From the NCBI RefSeq assembly GCF_027857615.1, contig NZ_JAQIFT010000046.1, forward strand, positions 1 through 64,000: a DNA stretch of 64,000 bases, written 5' to 3'. The stretch is from Holtiella tumoricola. Lineage in GTDB: Bacteria > Bacillota > Clostridia > Lachnospirales > Cellulosilyticaceae. Positions 26,084 to 35,873 of the stretch are shown one piece after another. The position numbers and the translations under genes are program-made. Below the pieces are notes generated by a model, which ran no database searches, was not told the origin of the DNA, and saw only the letters and a program-made list of their open reading frames with translations. Positions within the stretch are counted from its first letter, which is position 1. Each line of letters begins with the position of its first letter.

Positions 26084-27580
26084 TTACTTACTTGTATGTT
26101 CCAAGTAAGAAGCTATTGTACTTGCTAGTACACCTGTGGCCCCTTTTTCTTTCGTATTGCTATCACTTCTACATACTGCTGTTCCCACTACATCTAGGTG
26201 AATCCAAGGTAATCTCTCTTCTATGAATTCTTCTAAGAAGCAAGCAGCCACACTCGCCCCCGCTGCATATCCAGGTGCATAATTGATAAGGTCTGCTGTC
26301 TTAGTATTTTTAAGTAACTTATGATAAATGGTATCTAGTGGAAGCCTCCACACTTTTTCTCCTACCTTATTGGCATAGGTAAGGAATTCTTGATAGAAGG
26401 TTTCATTGTTTGAGAATACTCCAGAAATTTCTGTTCCCAATGCACCTTGGCAAGAATACGTTAATGTTGCTAAATCTATAAGCTTGGTTGCCCTTTGCCT
26501 AATAGCATAAGTCAGTGCATCACATAAAATAAGCCTACCTTCAGCATCTGTATTCCAAATTTCTACCGTCTTACCAGACATGGTTGTAATTACATCGCCC
26601 ATCTTAGTGGCTGCTGGGCTAATGACATTTTCAACCGCTGGTATAACAACTAAGAGATTGGTTTCGCACTTTAATGCTGCCAGTATTTCAATGACTGCCA
26701 GCACATTGGCTGCACCACACATATCATACTTCATGCCCTCCATGCCATCTAACGATTTAAGATGGTAACCTCCAGCATCAAACATAACACCTTTTCCGAT
26801 AAGTGCATTAAGTTCTTTCTCCTTAGAACCTCGGTACTTAAGAACTACTAAATTGGCTTCTTTATCACTTCCTGCATTAACAGATAAAATACCTCCACAA
26901 TTTAATGCATGTAATGCTTCATTACCTAGTACTTCACACTCTAGGCCATAGTGTGTAGCAAGCTGCTTAGCATAAGCACTAAATTCCTTAACATGTAGAT
27001 AGTTATTTGGTATATTTGCAATTGTTCTTGCACGATTAATAGCTTTACCATATATCACACCTTTTTGAATTGCTTCATTATAATCTGCATTCATTATAAG
27101 TGTGATTGTTAAATTTGATTTTTCATCTGTTAGTTGCTCTCTTAATGCAAAAATATTTTCATCAGTTACCTTTGTTAGGTGTTCTTTATTAAACCGGTAA
27201 GCTCCTTCATACAAAGCTCCTATAACTATCTGAACCATTTCACTCTGTAAGATGCCTTCAATATGTAAATGTTCTAATAGGATTTGACAGTCTTGATTAT
27301 TTCCTTTTCCAAACTGGCTAAATATATTTCTAACATCTTCAACCGGATTAACCTGTTCTCTTATAATAGGTAGAAACTCTAGTTGAACCCATGTTTGATT
27401 CATATAGATTACAGGCTTACTTTGTTCTTCTATAAAGGCTTCTATAGGAAAATCCTCTTTTAAAGTTGGAAGTAAAAGTTGTAGCCACTCCTTTTTGATC
27501 CCCTCTTCTTTTAAATACGGTATCACAATATATTCCGTTTCTTGATTATAAGTTATTGCTGTACTTTGGTGGATCTGCAT
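26084..27580 (-). CDS. M17 leucyl aminopeptidase family protein
   Basis: Cytoplasmic metallopeptidase, 498 residues, removing N-terminal amino acids from peptides. The C-terminal catalytic domain shows LIGKGVMFDAGGYHLK, MKYDMCGAANVLAVIE and the family signature NTDAEGRLILCDAL, with the metal-binding Asp, Lys and Glu residues in place. The N-terminal 160 residues are more divergent than in PepA. RBS AAAGGAGGAAG precedes the ATG. It starts 20 bp after the GH38 gene stop, inside a carbohydrate cluster, which could mean the imported material includes glycopeptide. Confidence 0.9.
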   Translation of the reverse strand: MQIHQSTAITYNQETEYIVIPYLKEEGIKKEWLQLLLPTLKEDFPIEAFIEEQSKPVIYMNQTWVQLEFLPIIREQVNPVEDVRNIFSQFGKGNNQDCQILLEHLHIEGILQSEMVQIVIGALYEGAYRFNKEHLTKVTDENIFALREQLTDEKSNLTITLIMNADYNEAIQKGVIYGKAINRARTIANIPNNYLHVKEFSAYAKQLATHYGLECEVLGNEALHALNCGGILSVNAGSDKEANLVVLKYRGSKEKELNALIGKGVMFDAGGYHLKSLDGMEGMKYDMCGAANVLAVIEILAALKCETNLLVVIPAVENVISPAATKMGDVITTMSGKTVEIWNTDAEGRLILCDALTYAIRQRATKLIDLATLTYSCQGALGTEISGVFSNNETFYQEFLTYANKVGEKVWRLPLDTIYHKLLKNTKTADLINYAPGYAAGASVAACFLEEFIEERLPWIHLDVVGTAVCRSDSNTKEKGATGVLASTIASYLEHTSK

Positions 27581-27600
27581 CTTTTACTTCCTCCTTTAAT

Positions 27601-30600
27601 TTATTTTACGTTAATCAATATTGTTTTGATTTCATAAGGTGTGACTTCTACTGCAATATGGGAAGTTTTTGCTTCTCCTATTACCTCTTCCATTAAGTTG
27701 CATTCTTGCCAGCTTGCGATTTCTAATCCACTTTGTACATTCACTTTTGTACGCCTTCCCATAAACTCATGGAAACGTAAGATGATTTGATTTCCTCTTT
27801 CAGCAAGTTTAATACAGTCTACTTCAATATTTTCTTGATCAAATGCAAAGAGTGATCTATCTATAAGCTTGCATGTACCTTCTAATGCAGTTAATGGGTT
27901 ATTTAAATCAAAAGCTTCTTGCTCAATATCTGCCTCATACCATTCAGTGCTATGAGGTAAAATCGCATAGGTAAAAGTATGATTGCCTAAATCAGCACTA
28001 TAATCTGGATCTATTGCTGACTTAATAAGAGATATACGCATCACATTTTCTTTAATGTCATGACCATATTTACAATCATTAAGAAGGGCTACACCATAAC
28101 CTGTTTCTGATAAGTCGATCCATTTATGTGCAATGACTTCAAACTTAGCAGCTTCCCAGCTATTGTTTCTTGTAATAGGTCGTCTAATATTACCGTATTG
28201 GATATCAAATCTTGCATCTACTGCACGTACATCAATAGGGAATGCAGCTTTCACAAAGCGCTGACGTTCTTGCCAATCCACTTCTGTTTTGAAATCAATA
28301 CGTTTCTTATCAAAATAGAGGCACATAGTTTGTCTAATCTCTGACTTATGGTAAGTCCATGTAAAGTCTACAAAGATACCTAGTTCATTTTGTCTAACTT
28401 CTACTGCTTTTAAGTGGGTTACCTCTTCCATCTTAAGATCAATAGTTGCTTCTAACTCCCAAGCATCAAAACAACGAGGTTTATCTTCAAATACTTGAAG
28501 GACATTTCCTTTTGCACCTACTGGCAAGACCTCACGCTTAGCTTCTTTGTCATAGATACTTATAAGCTGCCCTGCTTCATTCCAGCTAATACGGTAATAA
28601 GGTGTCTCTACTTCTTGTGTATTAAGTTTTAATGGGAATACTGTATCACAGTTACTTACCTTTTTAATTGTAGTAAAGGCAAATGGTTTCATACCTTTTA
28701 TAAGGACTGTTGCCACACTACCCTCTACTGCACTCTTTAAGAGATTGCCCTCTTCATTTATAAAAGTATCTCCTTCTTGCGCACCTTCTACTGTAATGTA
28801 GCTATCTCTTGTCCAGTTACTATTATTAAATACAGTGTAAGTTCCTTCTTCTTCTGTCATTAAACTTACTTTAACTTGTTCCATTACATTATCCAGTAGC
28901 GCCTTTGCTTGTGCATACTCAAGACGGCTATCATCATAAACTTCTTTAATTGATGAACCTGGTAAAATATCATGGAATTGATGACAAAGTACAATCTTCC
29001 ATGCTTTTAATAAATCTTCTTTATTATAAGAAACTCCTTCAAGCTGATGTGCAAGCACACTCATAATTTCTGTATCACGCAAGAAGTTCTCTAATTTACG
29101 ATTCATACGTTTGTTATAGCCTTGTGAAGTATAAGTTCCACGATGGAATTCTAAGTAGAGTTCTCCATCCCATGTTGGAAGATAGCCATTCATTTCATTG
29201 TTGGTAATTGTGTCATTAAGTCTTCTAAAATAATCTGTAGCTGTTTCCACTTTGACACTTGGAATACCAGGAATCTGGTTAAGTGTAGAGATTGTTTTAA
29301 TCATATCTCTATTTGGGCCACCGCCTCCGTCACCATATCCATAAGAAATAATGAGGTCATTGTTGGTATCTTTATTACTATAGTTATCCCACACGCCCTT
29401 TACAGCATAAGGTCTAGAATCTCCATTGTAAGTGTAATAGCTATCGCCTTCATCTGTTGTTGTGATAAAATGTGCTGTCACTTCACTACCATCCATCCCT
29501 CTCCAGGTAAAGGTATCATATGGCATCTTATTCATATCATTCCAGCTGATTTTAGTTGTCATGAATGTATTGACACCAGATTTCTTAAGAATCTGTGGCA
29601 TAGCCCATGAGTAACCAAATACATCAGGTAGCCATAGGAATTCACTCTCATAATTAAACTCATCTTTGAAGAAATTCTTGCCTACTAAGATCTGCCTTAC
29701 AAGTGATTCTCCTGATACAACATTACAATCACACTCTACCCACATAGCGCCTGATGGTTCCCATCTGCCTTCTGCTACACGTTTTTTAATATGTTCATAG
29801 ATATCCGGATAATCATTTTTCATATATTCATAAAGCTGAGCTTGTGACTGTAAAAAGCTATAATGATCATATTTGTCCATTAAACGATTCACTGTTGAGA
29901 AAGATCTTGCTGCCTTTTCTCTTGTATGGCGTAGTCTCCATAGCCAAGCTACATCAATATGCGTATGTCCTAACATACTCACACTTACATTTGGCTTGCC
30001 GCGTCCATCCATTTTACTACTTAAATATTCGTAAGCTTTTTTTGTACTCGCATAGAATGCTTCTGACTTTGGTTCTAAGTAATTTACTAATTTAAAAGTT
30101 TGAACAAGCTCACTTAATAACCATTGTTTGTATTCATTGTTATCGTCTAGTAGTGCATGAGTTTCTAATACGCTACGTGCTAAGAAATAAAGATCATCTG
30201 TAGGATGGTCCAGTACACCAAACTGTGCACGTACAATTTCCATAGCCATATCATGAGGTACGCCACCTCCACTTAGCCCTGACCATACTCGGAACTTAAG
30301 ATCTAACTCTAATCCGTTTTCACCTACTTCTAGGAAGATTTCTTTATGATTACCATCTACTCCTTGATAAGGTTTACCATTTAAATAAAGTAAACTTTCA
30401 AAGTGACTGTTATTTCCTGTTCCAACAGGTACACCAAAATCAAATAGCCCTATCACTTCTTCATCTTTGAGTGTCTCTGGGATACTAATTTTTGTACATA
30501 ACCAGTTATATTGATCCCAGCCTTTCCATCTAAATCCAGGTGTTACTGTTACTGGTTCTCCTTGTGGCATACGATTACCTACTGTCCCATCATCTGTATA

Positions 30601-30702
30601 CCAATTAAATGAAGCAATATCATGGAGATTTCTATATCTAAGTTCTTGAAGTTCTTCGATTAAATTGTTAATGCGTCCTTTATTATGAAAGTCAAATGGC
30701 AT
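27601..30702 (-). CDS. Alpha-mannosidase, GH38 family
   Basis: Cytoplasmic retaining alpha-mannosidase of 1033 residues, normal for bacterial GH38. The catalytic domain carries the zinc motif GHTHIDVAWLWRLRHTREK near residue 245 and the nucleophile aspartate in FLWLPDVFGYSWAMPQIL near 355; the helical middle domain and long beta-rich C-terminal part follow (GH38C). No signal peptide, so it acts on imported oligosaccharides. RBS AAAGGAG precedes the ATG. It sits 23 bp after the GH4 gene. Linkage preference cannot be read from sequence. Confidence 0.96.
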   Translation of the reverse strand: MPFDFHNKGRINNLIEELQELRYRNLHDIASFNWYTDDGTVGNRMPQGEPVTVTPGFRWKGWDQYNWLCTKISIPETLKDEEVIGLFDFGVPVGTGNNSHFESLLYLNGKPYQGVDGNHKEIFLEVGENGLELDLKFRVWSGLSGGGVPHDMAMEIVRAQFGVLDHPTDDLYFLARSVLETHALLDDNNEYKQWLLSELVQTFKLVNYLEPKSEAFYASTKKAYEYLSSKMDGRGKPNVSVSMLGHTHIDVAWLWRLRHTREKAARSFSTVNRLMDKYDHYSFLQSQAQLYEYMKNDYPDIYEHIKKRVAEGRWEPSGAMWVECDCNVVSGESLVRQILVGKNFFKDEFNYESEFLWLPDVFGYSWAMPQILKKSGVNTFMTTKISWNDMNKMPYDTFTWRGMDGSEVTAHFITTTDEGDSYYTYNGDSRPYAVKGVWDNYSNKDTNNDLIISYGYGDGGGGPNRDMIKTISTLNQIPGIPSVKVETATDYFRRLNDTITNNEMNGYLPTWDGELYLEFHRGTYTSQGYNKRMNRKLENFLRDTEIMSVLAHQLEGVSYNKEDLLKAWKIVLCHQFHDILPGSSIKEVYDDSRLEYAQAKALLDNVMEQVKVSLMTEEEGTYTVFNNSNWTRDSYITVEGAQEGDTFINEEGNLLKSAVEGSVATVLIKGMKPFAFTTIKKVSNCDTVFPLKLNTQEVETPYYRISWNEAGQLISIYDKEAKREVLPVGAKGNVLQVFEDKPRCFDAWELEATIDLKMEEVTHLKAVEVRQNELGIFVDFTWTYHKSEIRQTMCLYFDKKRIDFKTEVDWQERQRFVKAAFPIDVRAVDARFDIQYGNIRRPITRNNSWEAAKFEVIAHKWIDLSETGYGVALLNDCKYGHDIKENVMRISLIKSAIDPDYSADLGNHTFTYAILPHSTEWYEADIEQEAFDLNNPLTALEGTCKLIDRSLFAFDQENIEVDCIKLAERGNQIILRFHEFMGRRTKVNVQSGLEIASWQECNLMEEVIGEAKTSHIAVEVTPYEIKTILINVK

Positions 30703-30725
30703 ATGTATTCTCCTTTAAGTTTACT

Positions 30726-32084
30726 TTAATTAAAAAGCCCACCATAAGCTTGATCGTATTTTTCTACAAGTACTTTTGCAAGTGAGTATGAATTAATAAG
30801 TGGATGTAATGTTAATGCTTGTATTGCTTTTTCTTTAGATTTTGTAAAAATTGCTTCTACTGTTAGTTTTTCGTATAACTTAATAGCATGAATAAGGACA
30901 TTGCAGTACTCTGGTACTTCACCAACTGCTACTGGATGGATGCCTTCTTTAGAAACGTTACAAGTTACTTCAACCACATCTTCCGGTGCTAAGCCTGCCA
31001 TACATCCTTGGTTTTGTACAGAAAGTACAAGATATCTACCTTCTTCACTTTGTAAACCTTCAATACAATCTAGCATCACACCAGCATAACCTATACCATC
31101 TGGAACTTGTAAATTACCTCTTTCTATCTCTGCTTTTTTGTTACTTCCTGTTTCAATACTCATATAAGAACGTTCTCTTACTTCCATGTAGTAAAGGAAG
31201 ATTTGAAGTGCTTCTTCTGGTTGTTCATCTATATTAATACGTTTGAGTTCTTCCATCATTTGTATATTTACAGCTTCGATTGTCTTACCACGTGTAGCAC
31301 CTGATTTAAGAATGTTTTCTAATGCTTTTTCTCTATGATAGTAGTAATAAAGATACTCATTTGGTAAGAATCCAATTTGTCTAAGTAGATCTGGATCAAA
31401 CATAGAAAACTCCTGAATGCCATTTAAGAAAGCATCGTCATTTAATAATGTAGGTAGCATCTCCTCTTCATATCGTTTCACACTACTAATCCAAGAAAGA
31501 TGATTAAGTCCAAAGAATTCCACATATAAATCTTTTTCTGCTACATCTAGGGCATGTGCCATACGGAACTTAGTACTACTTGGTGCATCGCAAATCCCTA
31601 TAATTTTGTCATATCCCTTACTTCTTAGTGCTTGTGTCACAAGACCTGAAGGATTACTAAAGTTGAAAATCCAAGCATTTGGTGCGTGCTCTTTAATGAG
31701 TTCACAGTATTCTATAAGTACAGGAATTGTACGTACTGCCATAGAGAATCCACCTACACCTGTTGTCTCTTGACCAATCACTCCTGTTTCTAATGCAATG
31801 GTTTCATCTACAACTCTTGAGTGGTCCCCACCTACGCGAAGTGTTGTAACAATATAATCCGCTCCGGTAATCGCTTCTACTGCTTCATATGCAACTTCTA
31901 CTTGTAACGTTTCATTTCTACGTTCTACAACATGTTTGCAAAGCTTACCTATGATCTCCAATTTCTCTCCGTCTATATCAAAAAGAACAACTTTATTAAT
32001 GTTTAAAGCTTTATAACGATCTAATAATCCATTAACAAATATAACGGTACGAACACCTGCGCCTCCAATAACTGCTATTTTCAT
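30726..32084 (-). CDS. NAD-dependent glycosidase, GH4 family
   Basis: GH4 enzyme of 452 residues. These glycosidases use NAD+ and a divalent metal in an oxidation-elimination mechanism. Seen here are the N-terminal dinucleotide fold (KIAVIGGAGVRT), IGQETTGVGGF, IFNFSNPSGLVTQAL, metal-ligand Cys in GICDAPSS and His in FGLNHLSW. The CDAP sequence differs from the CDMP and CN-V/I-P versions I associate with 6-phospho-alpha- and 6-phospho-beta-glucosidases, so whether the substrate is phosphorylated is open. The importer is an ABC type rather than PTS, and a PfkB kinase is encoded 8 bp upstream. Confidence 0.9.
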   Translation of the reverse strand: MKIAVIGGAGVRTVIFVNGLLDRYKALNINKVVLFDIDGEKLEIIGKLCKHVVERRNETLQVEVAYEAVEAITGADYIVTTLRVGGDHSRVVDETIALETGVIGQETTGVGGFSMAVRTIPVLIEYCELIKEHAPNAWIFNFSNPSGLVTQALRSKGYDKIIGICDAPSSTKFRMAHALDVAEKDLYVEFFGLNHLSWISSVKRYEEEMLPTLLNDDAFLNGIQEFSMFDPDLLRQIGFLPNEYLYYYYHREKALENILKSGATRGKTIEAVNIQMMEELKRINIDEQPEEALQIFLYYMEVRERSYMSIETGSNKKAEIERGNLQVPDGIGYAGVMLDCIEGLQSEEGRYLVLSVQNQGCMAGLAPEDVVEVTCNVSKEGIHPVAVGEVPEYCNVLIHAIKLYEKLTVEAIFTKSKEKAIQALTLHPLINSYSLAKVLVEKYDQAYGGLFN

Positions 32085-32092
32085 GATATCTC

Positions 32093-33025
32093 CTACCTTT
32101 CTTGTTTTGAAATGAATTCTAATAGCTCATGTTCTTGTGGGAAACCTGTATTACCACCTAATTGTGTTACAGATAATGCACCACATCCATTACCGCATTT
32201 AAGGCTTTCTTCTACACTCTTACCCTTTAAAAATCCATATACGAATCCTGCATTAAAGGAATCTCCAGCTCCAGTTGTATCTACAGCCTTCACTGTATAG
32301 GCACAAGCTTCATAAATTTTCCCATTCTTTATTGCCATCGAACCTTTCTTCCCTAATTTAATCACTACTAAAGAACATGTTTGTGAGAAATCTAGAGCAG
32401 CATCTATAGCTGTTTGTTTACGACTATAGTGGATAGCTTCTGTCTCATTCATAAAGAGTACATCTATGTAAGGGAAGAGTTCATAAATACCTTGATACCA
32501 TTCTCCAGCATCATCCCATCCTAAATCAAAAGATACAGTAACTTCATTCATATCTTTTACTCTTCTAAGAAGTTCTAAGTACTGATGATGATTTTTAGTG
32601 CCTGCATACCCTGTTACATGAATATGTCTAGATTGTCCTACACCTTCAAGATCTATCTTGGATAAGTCTATCTCATCATTAGTCCCTCTATAGGTAAGGA
32701 AAGAACGATCTTTTTCATTAGTAAAGCTAATTGAGATACCTGTTTTATTCATACTGCTTGTAGCAAGTAAAGTATCATCTACATTTTTTATGCGAAACTC
32801 ATCACGTATAAACTTACCATAGCAGTCATCTCCAATAGTTCCTTGAAATACAGGATTTAATCCTAACTTTCCAATGCCTAATGTAAAGACTGCAGCGCCA
32901 CCACCCACATAGGTATTCATTATATCTACAACATCCTCTTGCCCTGGTAAAGGAAACTTCTCTACACCTGGAATTACAAGATCAATATTAATATCACCAT
33001 AGACATATACATCCCATTTTTTCAT
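32093..33025 (-). CDS. PfkB family carbohydrate kinase
   Basis: Ribokinase-fold sugar kinase of 310 residues. The N-terminal YVYGDINIDLV, the di-glycine NTYVGGGAAVFTLGIGKLG and the C-terminal signature DTTGAGDSFNAGFVYGFL with the catalytic Asp are all present. Substrate cannot be assigned; a monosaccharide released by the GH38 or GH4 enzymes (for instance mannose or fructose) is the natural guess. The ATG at 33025 is better spaced from AGAGGAGA than the ATG at 33031. A strong terminator lies between it and the upstream permease gene, so it may begin its own unit. Confidence 0.88.
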   Translation of the reverse strand: MKKWDVYVYGDINIDLVIPGVEKFPLPGQEDVVDIMNTYVGGGAAVFTLGIGKLGLNPVFQGTIGDDCYGKFIRDEFRIKNVDDTLLATSSMNKTGISISFTNEKDRSFLTYRGTNDEIDLSKIDLEGVGQSRHIHVTGYAGTKNHHQYLELLRRVKDMNEVTVSFDLGWDDAGEWYQGIYELFPYIDVLFMNETEAIHYSRKQTAIDAALDFSQTCSLVVIKLGKKGSMAIKNGKIYEACAYTVKAVDTTGAGDSFNAGFVYGFLKGKSVEESLKCGNGCGALSVTQLGGNTGFPQEHELLEFISKQER

Positions 33026-33042
33026 TTTCATTCTCCTCTATC

Positions 33043-33083
33043 AAAAAGGAGCGCTGCGCTAACTTGGCTTAGTGCAACGCCCC
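33043..33083 (-). terminator. Terminator between importer genes and pfkB
   Basis: On the minus strand GGGGCGTTGC-A-CTAA pairs with TTAG-C-GCAGCGCTCC, closing on a GCCAAG loop and followed by TTTTTGAT. It lies 34 bp after the permease stop and splits the locus into an importer unit and an enzyme unit, perhaps with partial read-through. Confidence 0.85.
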
Positions 33084-33116
33084 ACTTATTTTCATGTTTA
33101 AGTTATTTACCACTTC

Positions 33117-34037
33117 TTATCCTTTTACTGCTCCAATCATAGCACCTTTAGCAAAATATTTTTGTACGAAAGGATACACACAAAGGATTGGAACTGTTGT
33201 AACAATAACTGCAGCCATCTTTAATGAGTCTGATGTTACAGCACTATTAGCTTGTGCAATTGCTTGTGATGCTGTTGTAACTTCTTGTGAAGAAGCCATT
33301 GCTCTTGATAACATTTGTTGAAGTACTGTTTGTACTGGCCATAATTTACTAGAATTCATGTAAAATGCACCTGAGAACCAATCATTCCAATGTCCTACTG
33401 CTGTATATAGTCCTACTACTGCAATAACAGGCTTACTCAGTGGTAAGATTATTTGAGTATAAGTTTTAAAATAACCACACCCATCTAACTTAGCTGATTC
33501 CTCTAAGCTATCTGGAATAGATTCAAAGAATGTTCTAACCATTAATAGATTTGTTACACCTACCATTCCTGGGATAACATATACCCAGAAAGAGTTTAAT
33601 AATCCTAAATTTTTGTATTGAATATAAGTTGGAATCATACCACCACTAAATAACATAGTGAATGTAATCATCATTGTTATAAGTTTTCTACCTGGCAAAT
33701 CCTTTTCTTTAAGTGCAAAGGCTGCAAGTGATGTAACAATTAAACTTAATGATGTTCCTATTACTGTCCTTCCAATTGTAATACTGTATGCTTTCATAAT
33801 TTTGCCATCTGCAAATACTTCTTTATAGTTATCTAAAGTAAATACACGAGGCCAGAAATAAATACCACCTTTTGCTGCATCAGCTCCATCATTAAAGGAT
33901 AAGGCTAATACATTAATGCAAGGAACTATGATTGCTAAGCATAGTGCGATAACAACAAAATATATAAATGCCTGAATAAGTCTGTCACCTAAATTTTCTT
34001 TAATTTTTGTTTTCTTTACCTTTTTCACTTTTTCCAT
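33117..34037 (-). CDS. Carbohydrate ABC importer permease, LplC type
   Basis: Membrane permease of 306 residues, MalG/LplC-like, with six hydrophobic segments. The EAA loop that contacts the ATPase is visible as ESAKLDGCGYFKTYTQIILPLSKP. It pairs with the LplB-type permease at 35874-36827. No ATPase gene is in the cluster; such importers usually borrow a shared MsmK/MsmX-type ATPase encoded elsewhere. RBS is a good AGGAG before the ATG. A stable hairpin lies between this gene and the upstream binding-protein gene. Confidence 0.92.
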   Translation of the reverse strand: MEKVKKVKKTKIKENLGDRLIQAFIYFVVIALCLAIIVPCINVLALSFNDGADAAKGGIYFWPRVFTLDNYKEVFADGKIMKAYSITIGRTVIGTSLSLIVTSLAAFALKEKDLPGRKLITMMITFTMLFSGGMIPTYIQYKNLGLLNSFWVYVIPGMVGVTNLLMVRTFFESIPDSLEESAKLDGCGYFKTYTQIILPLSKPVIAVVGLYTAVGHWNDWFSGAFYMNSSKLWPVQTVLQQMLSRAMASSQEVTTASQAIAQANSAVTSDSLKMAAVIVTTVPILCVYPFVQKYFAKGAMIGAVKG

Positions 34038-34061
34038 GTACTCCTATATCCTTTCTTTTTT

Positions 34062-34097
34062 ATTATGCCTCCACTACCGAAGTAGTAGAGGCATAAT
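34062..34097 (-). promoter_or_regulatory. Intergenic cUUCGg hairpin after binding-protein gene
   Basis: On the minus strand ATTATGCCTC-T-ACTAC pairs with GTAGT-G-GAGGCATAAT around a C(TTCG)G tetraloop, an extra-stable RNA loop. It is followed by AAAAAAG rather than U residues, so it is probably not a terminator. It may protect the 3' end of the binding-protein mRNA, as REP hairpins do in malE-malF. Confidence 0.6.
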
Positions 34098-34099
34098 GA

Positions 34100-35851
34100 T
34101 TAATTCACTGGATAGAAATTGATGCTTTCTTTATCTTCTGTATAAGTTTCTGTTAAGTAATCTCTAAATTCTTCTAAACCAGCTTTTTGAAGTTGTGTAC
34201 GGAAACCTTCTACAATGTTTTGTACTTCTTTTTCATTTGGTGCATACATTGCTTGAACAAGCATTTCTCTATAGTCAAGTAATGACATTTGTGCTTTTAC
34301 TTCTTCTAAACCTTCTGATGAAAGGTAAGCTGTTGCTTTTAATCCTGGTACAAGTTTTTTCTTGTATGGGTAATCTGTCGCAATTTGAATTGCGCCTTCA
34401 AAGCCTGTTCCTGCAGATGCGCCTGGACGACTTTCTCCACATTCTTCAAGCCAATCAAGGTCTGTCATAACATATTCCCAGAATACTACACCAGATCCAC
34501 CAAATGATGCACCTACATTGTTAATTAACCATTCTGAATCACCATTATTTAAATGTTCTAATACTTCTTCTTTAACCACTGGTTTACCATCTACTAAATC
34601 ATAATGAACACCTTCAACTCCGTAGTTTCCTAACATTTTACCTTGTGGAGTTGATAAGAAATCAAAGAATGCAAAGATTTCTTCTGGATTTTTTGAATCT
34701 GCTGAGATAGCCCAAGCACCATAACCTGTTTTACCACGAACAGTTCTTGCATTATCTCCCGTGTAGTCATCTAAAGGTCCTAGTGGTACCCAGTCACCTG
34801 TTTGATATACAATCTCTTTGTAGTTATGTACGTCTGCAATAATAGCTGAGTTGTGTGTTTCTGATACTTCAGCTGCACGTGTTCCATCCATTGTAAAGAA
34901 CTCTGGATTAATTAAATTTTCAGCTAATAATTGTCTTACAAAGTCAATTTTCTTATAAACATAATCTGTTTCAACTTCATGTTTGATTGTTCCATCTGTA
35001 TCCATGTTATAACCATCACTTACTCCCCAGTCATAACCACGAACAATATAATCTAAAGTATCTTTTGAACCACCCCAGTATTTAGGTCCTAATGGATAAA
35101 CTGGTTGACCATGATCGTCTGTAAAACCACCATTTTTAATATCTACTAATAATTGATAGAATTGCTCTTGTGTTCTAATTTCACTTGGATTAATACCAAG
35201 TGTATCTACAATATCTTTTTGGATGTACATTCCACCTACATATTCTTCTTGTGGATTGAATTCTAGTGTTCTATCCACTGCTGGAATAGAAAGTTGCATG
35301 ATGTATGCACCGTCTAAGTCATCTCTAAAAGTAATATTTTTATAAGCATCATTTGGAAGATAGCCTTCTTCTAAATACTTCTTATATACTTTTGAGTTTT
35401 TCATATACTCTGTTACATCAGCAAACATCCCCTCTTTTGCTGCTTTATGTAATAATGAAAATTCTGGTCTTGATGAATCATTTAAGTACGTAACAACTAC
35501 ATCTGGAATACTACCTGATGCAAGATGAGAAGCAAGAACTGCTGCATCGTTATCACCTGGTGTATATTGAATCTCTACATCAATCCCTGTAAGTCTTTTA
35601 ATTTCTTTTCCAACAGGTGTATCACTTAAATTATTTGGTAGTGAATAACCAATATCATCTACATAAGCTTGAACTACAATTGTACGGTCTGCAATCCAAG
35701 TATCTGGTTTGTCACTTGTGTCTACACTCGTATCTGTACTCGTACCGTTACTGCTACCACCACTACTTTGTGCACAACCTGTTAAACTTCCCATTAACAT
35801 CGTTGTTGCCATTGTTGTTGCTACGATTGATTTAAAAACTTTCCCTTTCAT
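34100..35851 (-). CDS. Extracellular solute-binding lipoprotein
   Basis: Large family 1 solute-binding protein (LipO/YtcQ-like), 583 residues, anchored outside the membrane. Lipobox LTGC with Cys26 ends the signal peptide, followed by a Ser/Thr/Gly-rich linker rich in acidic residues. The rest is a two-lobed binding protein; large size is typical of proteins that bind oligosaccharides. RBS GAGGAGG. It lies between its two permeases, an order usual for the LplABC/YtcQP group. Substrate is inferred only from the GH38 and GH4 enzymes downstream. Confidence 0.92.
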   Translation of the reverse strand: MKGKVFKSIVATTMATTMLMGSLTGCAQSSGGSSNGTSTDTSVDTSDKPDTWIADRTIVVQAYVDDIGYSLPNNLSDTPVGKEIKRLTGIDVEIQYTPGDNDAAVLASHLASGSIPDVVVTYLNDSSRPEFSLLHKAAKEGMFADVTEYMKNSKVYKKYLEEGYLPNDAYKNITFRDDLDGAYIMQLSIPAVDRTLEFNPQEEYVGGMYIQKDIVDTLGINPSEIRTQEQFYQLLVDIKNGGFTDDHGQPVYPLGPKYWGGSKDTLDYIVRGYDWGVSDGYNMDTDGTIKHEVETDYVYKKIDFVRQLLAENLINPEFFTMDGTRAAEVSETHNSAIIADVHNYKEIVYQTGDWVPLGPLDDYTGDNARTVRGKTGYGAWAISADSKNPEEIFAFFDFLSTPQGKMLGNYGVEGVHYDLVDGKPVVKEEVLEHLNNGDSEWLINNVGASFGGSGVVFWEYVMTDLDWLEECGESRPGASAGTGFEGAIQIATDYPYKKKLVPGLKATAYLSSEGLEEVKAQMSLLDYREMLVQAMYAPNEKEVQNIVEGFRTQLQKAGLEEFRDYLTETYTEDKESINFYPVN

Positions 35852-35873
35852 CTTATTACCTCCTCTTATTTAT

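Noticed and set aside
30726..32084. Firm assignment of GH4 protein as 6-phospho-beta-glucosidase
   Set aside because: The CDAP motif does not match the subgroup motifs I know, and the importer is not a PTS.
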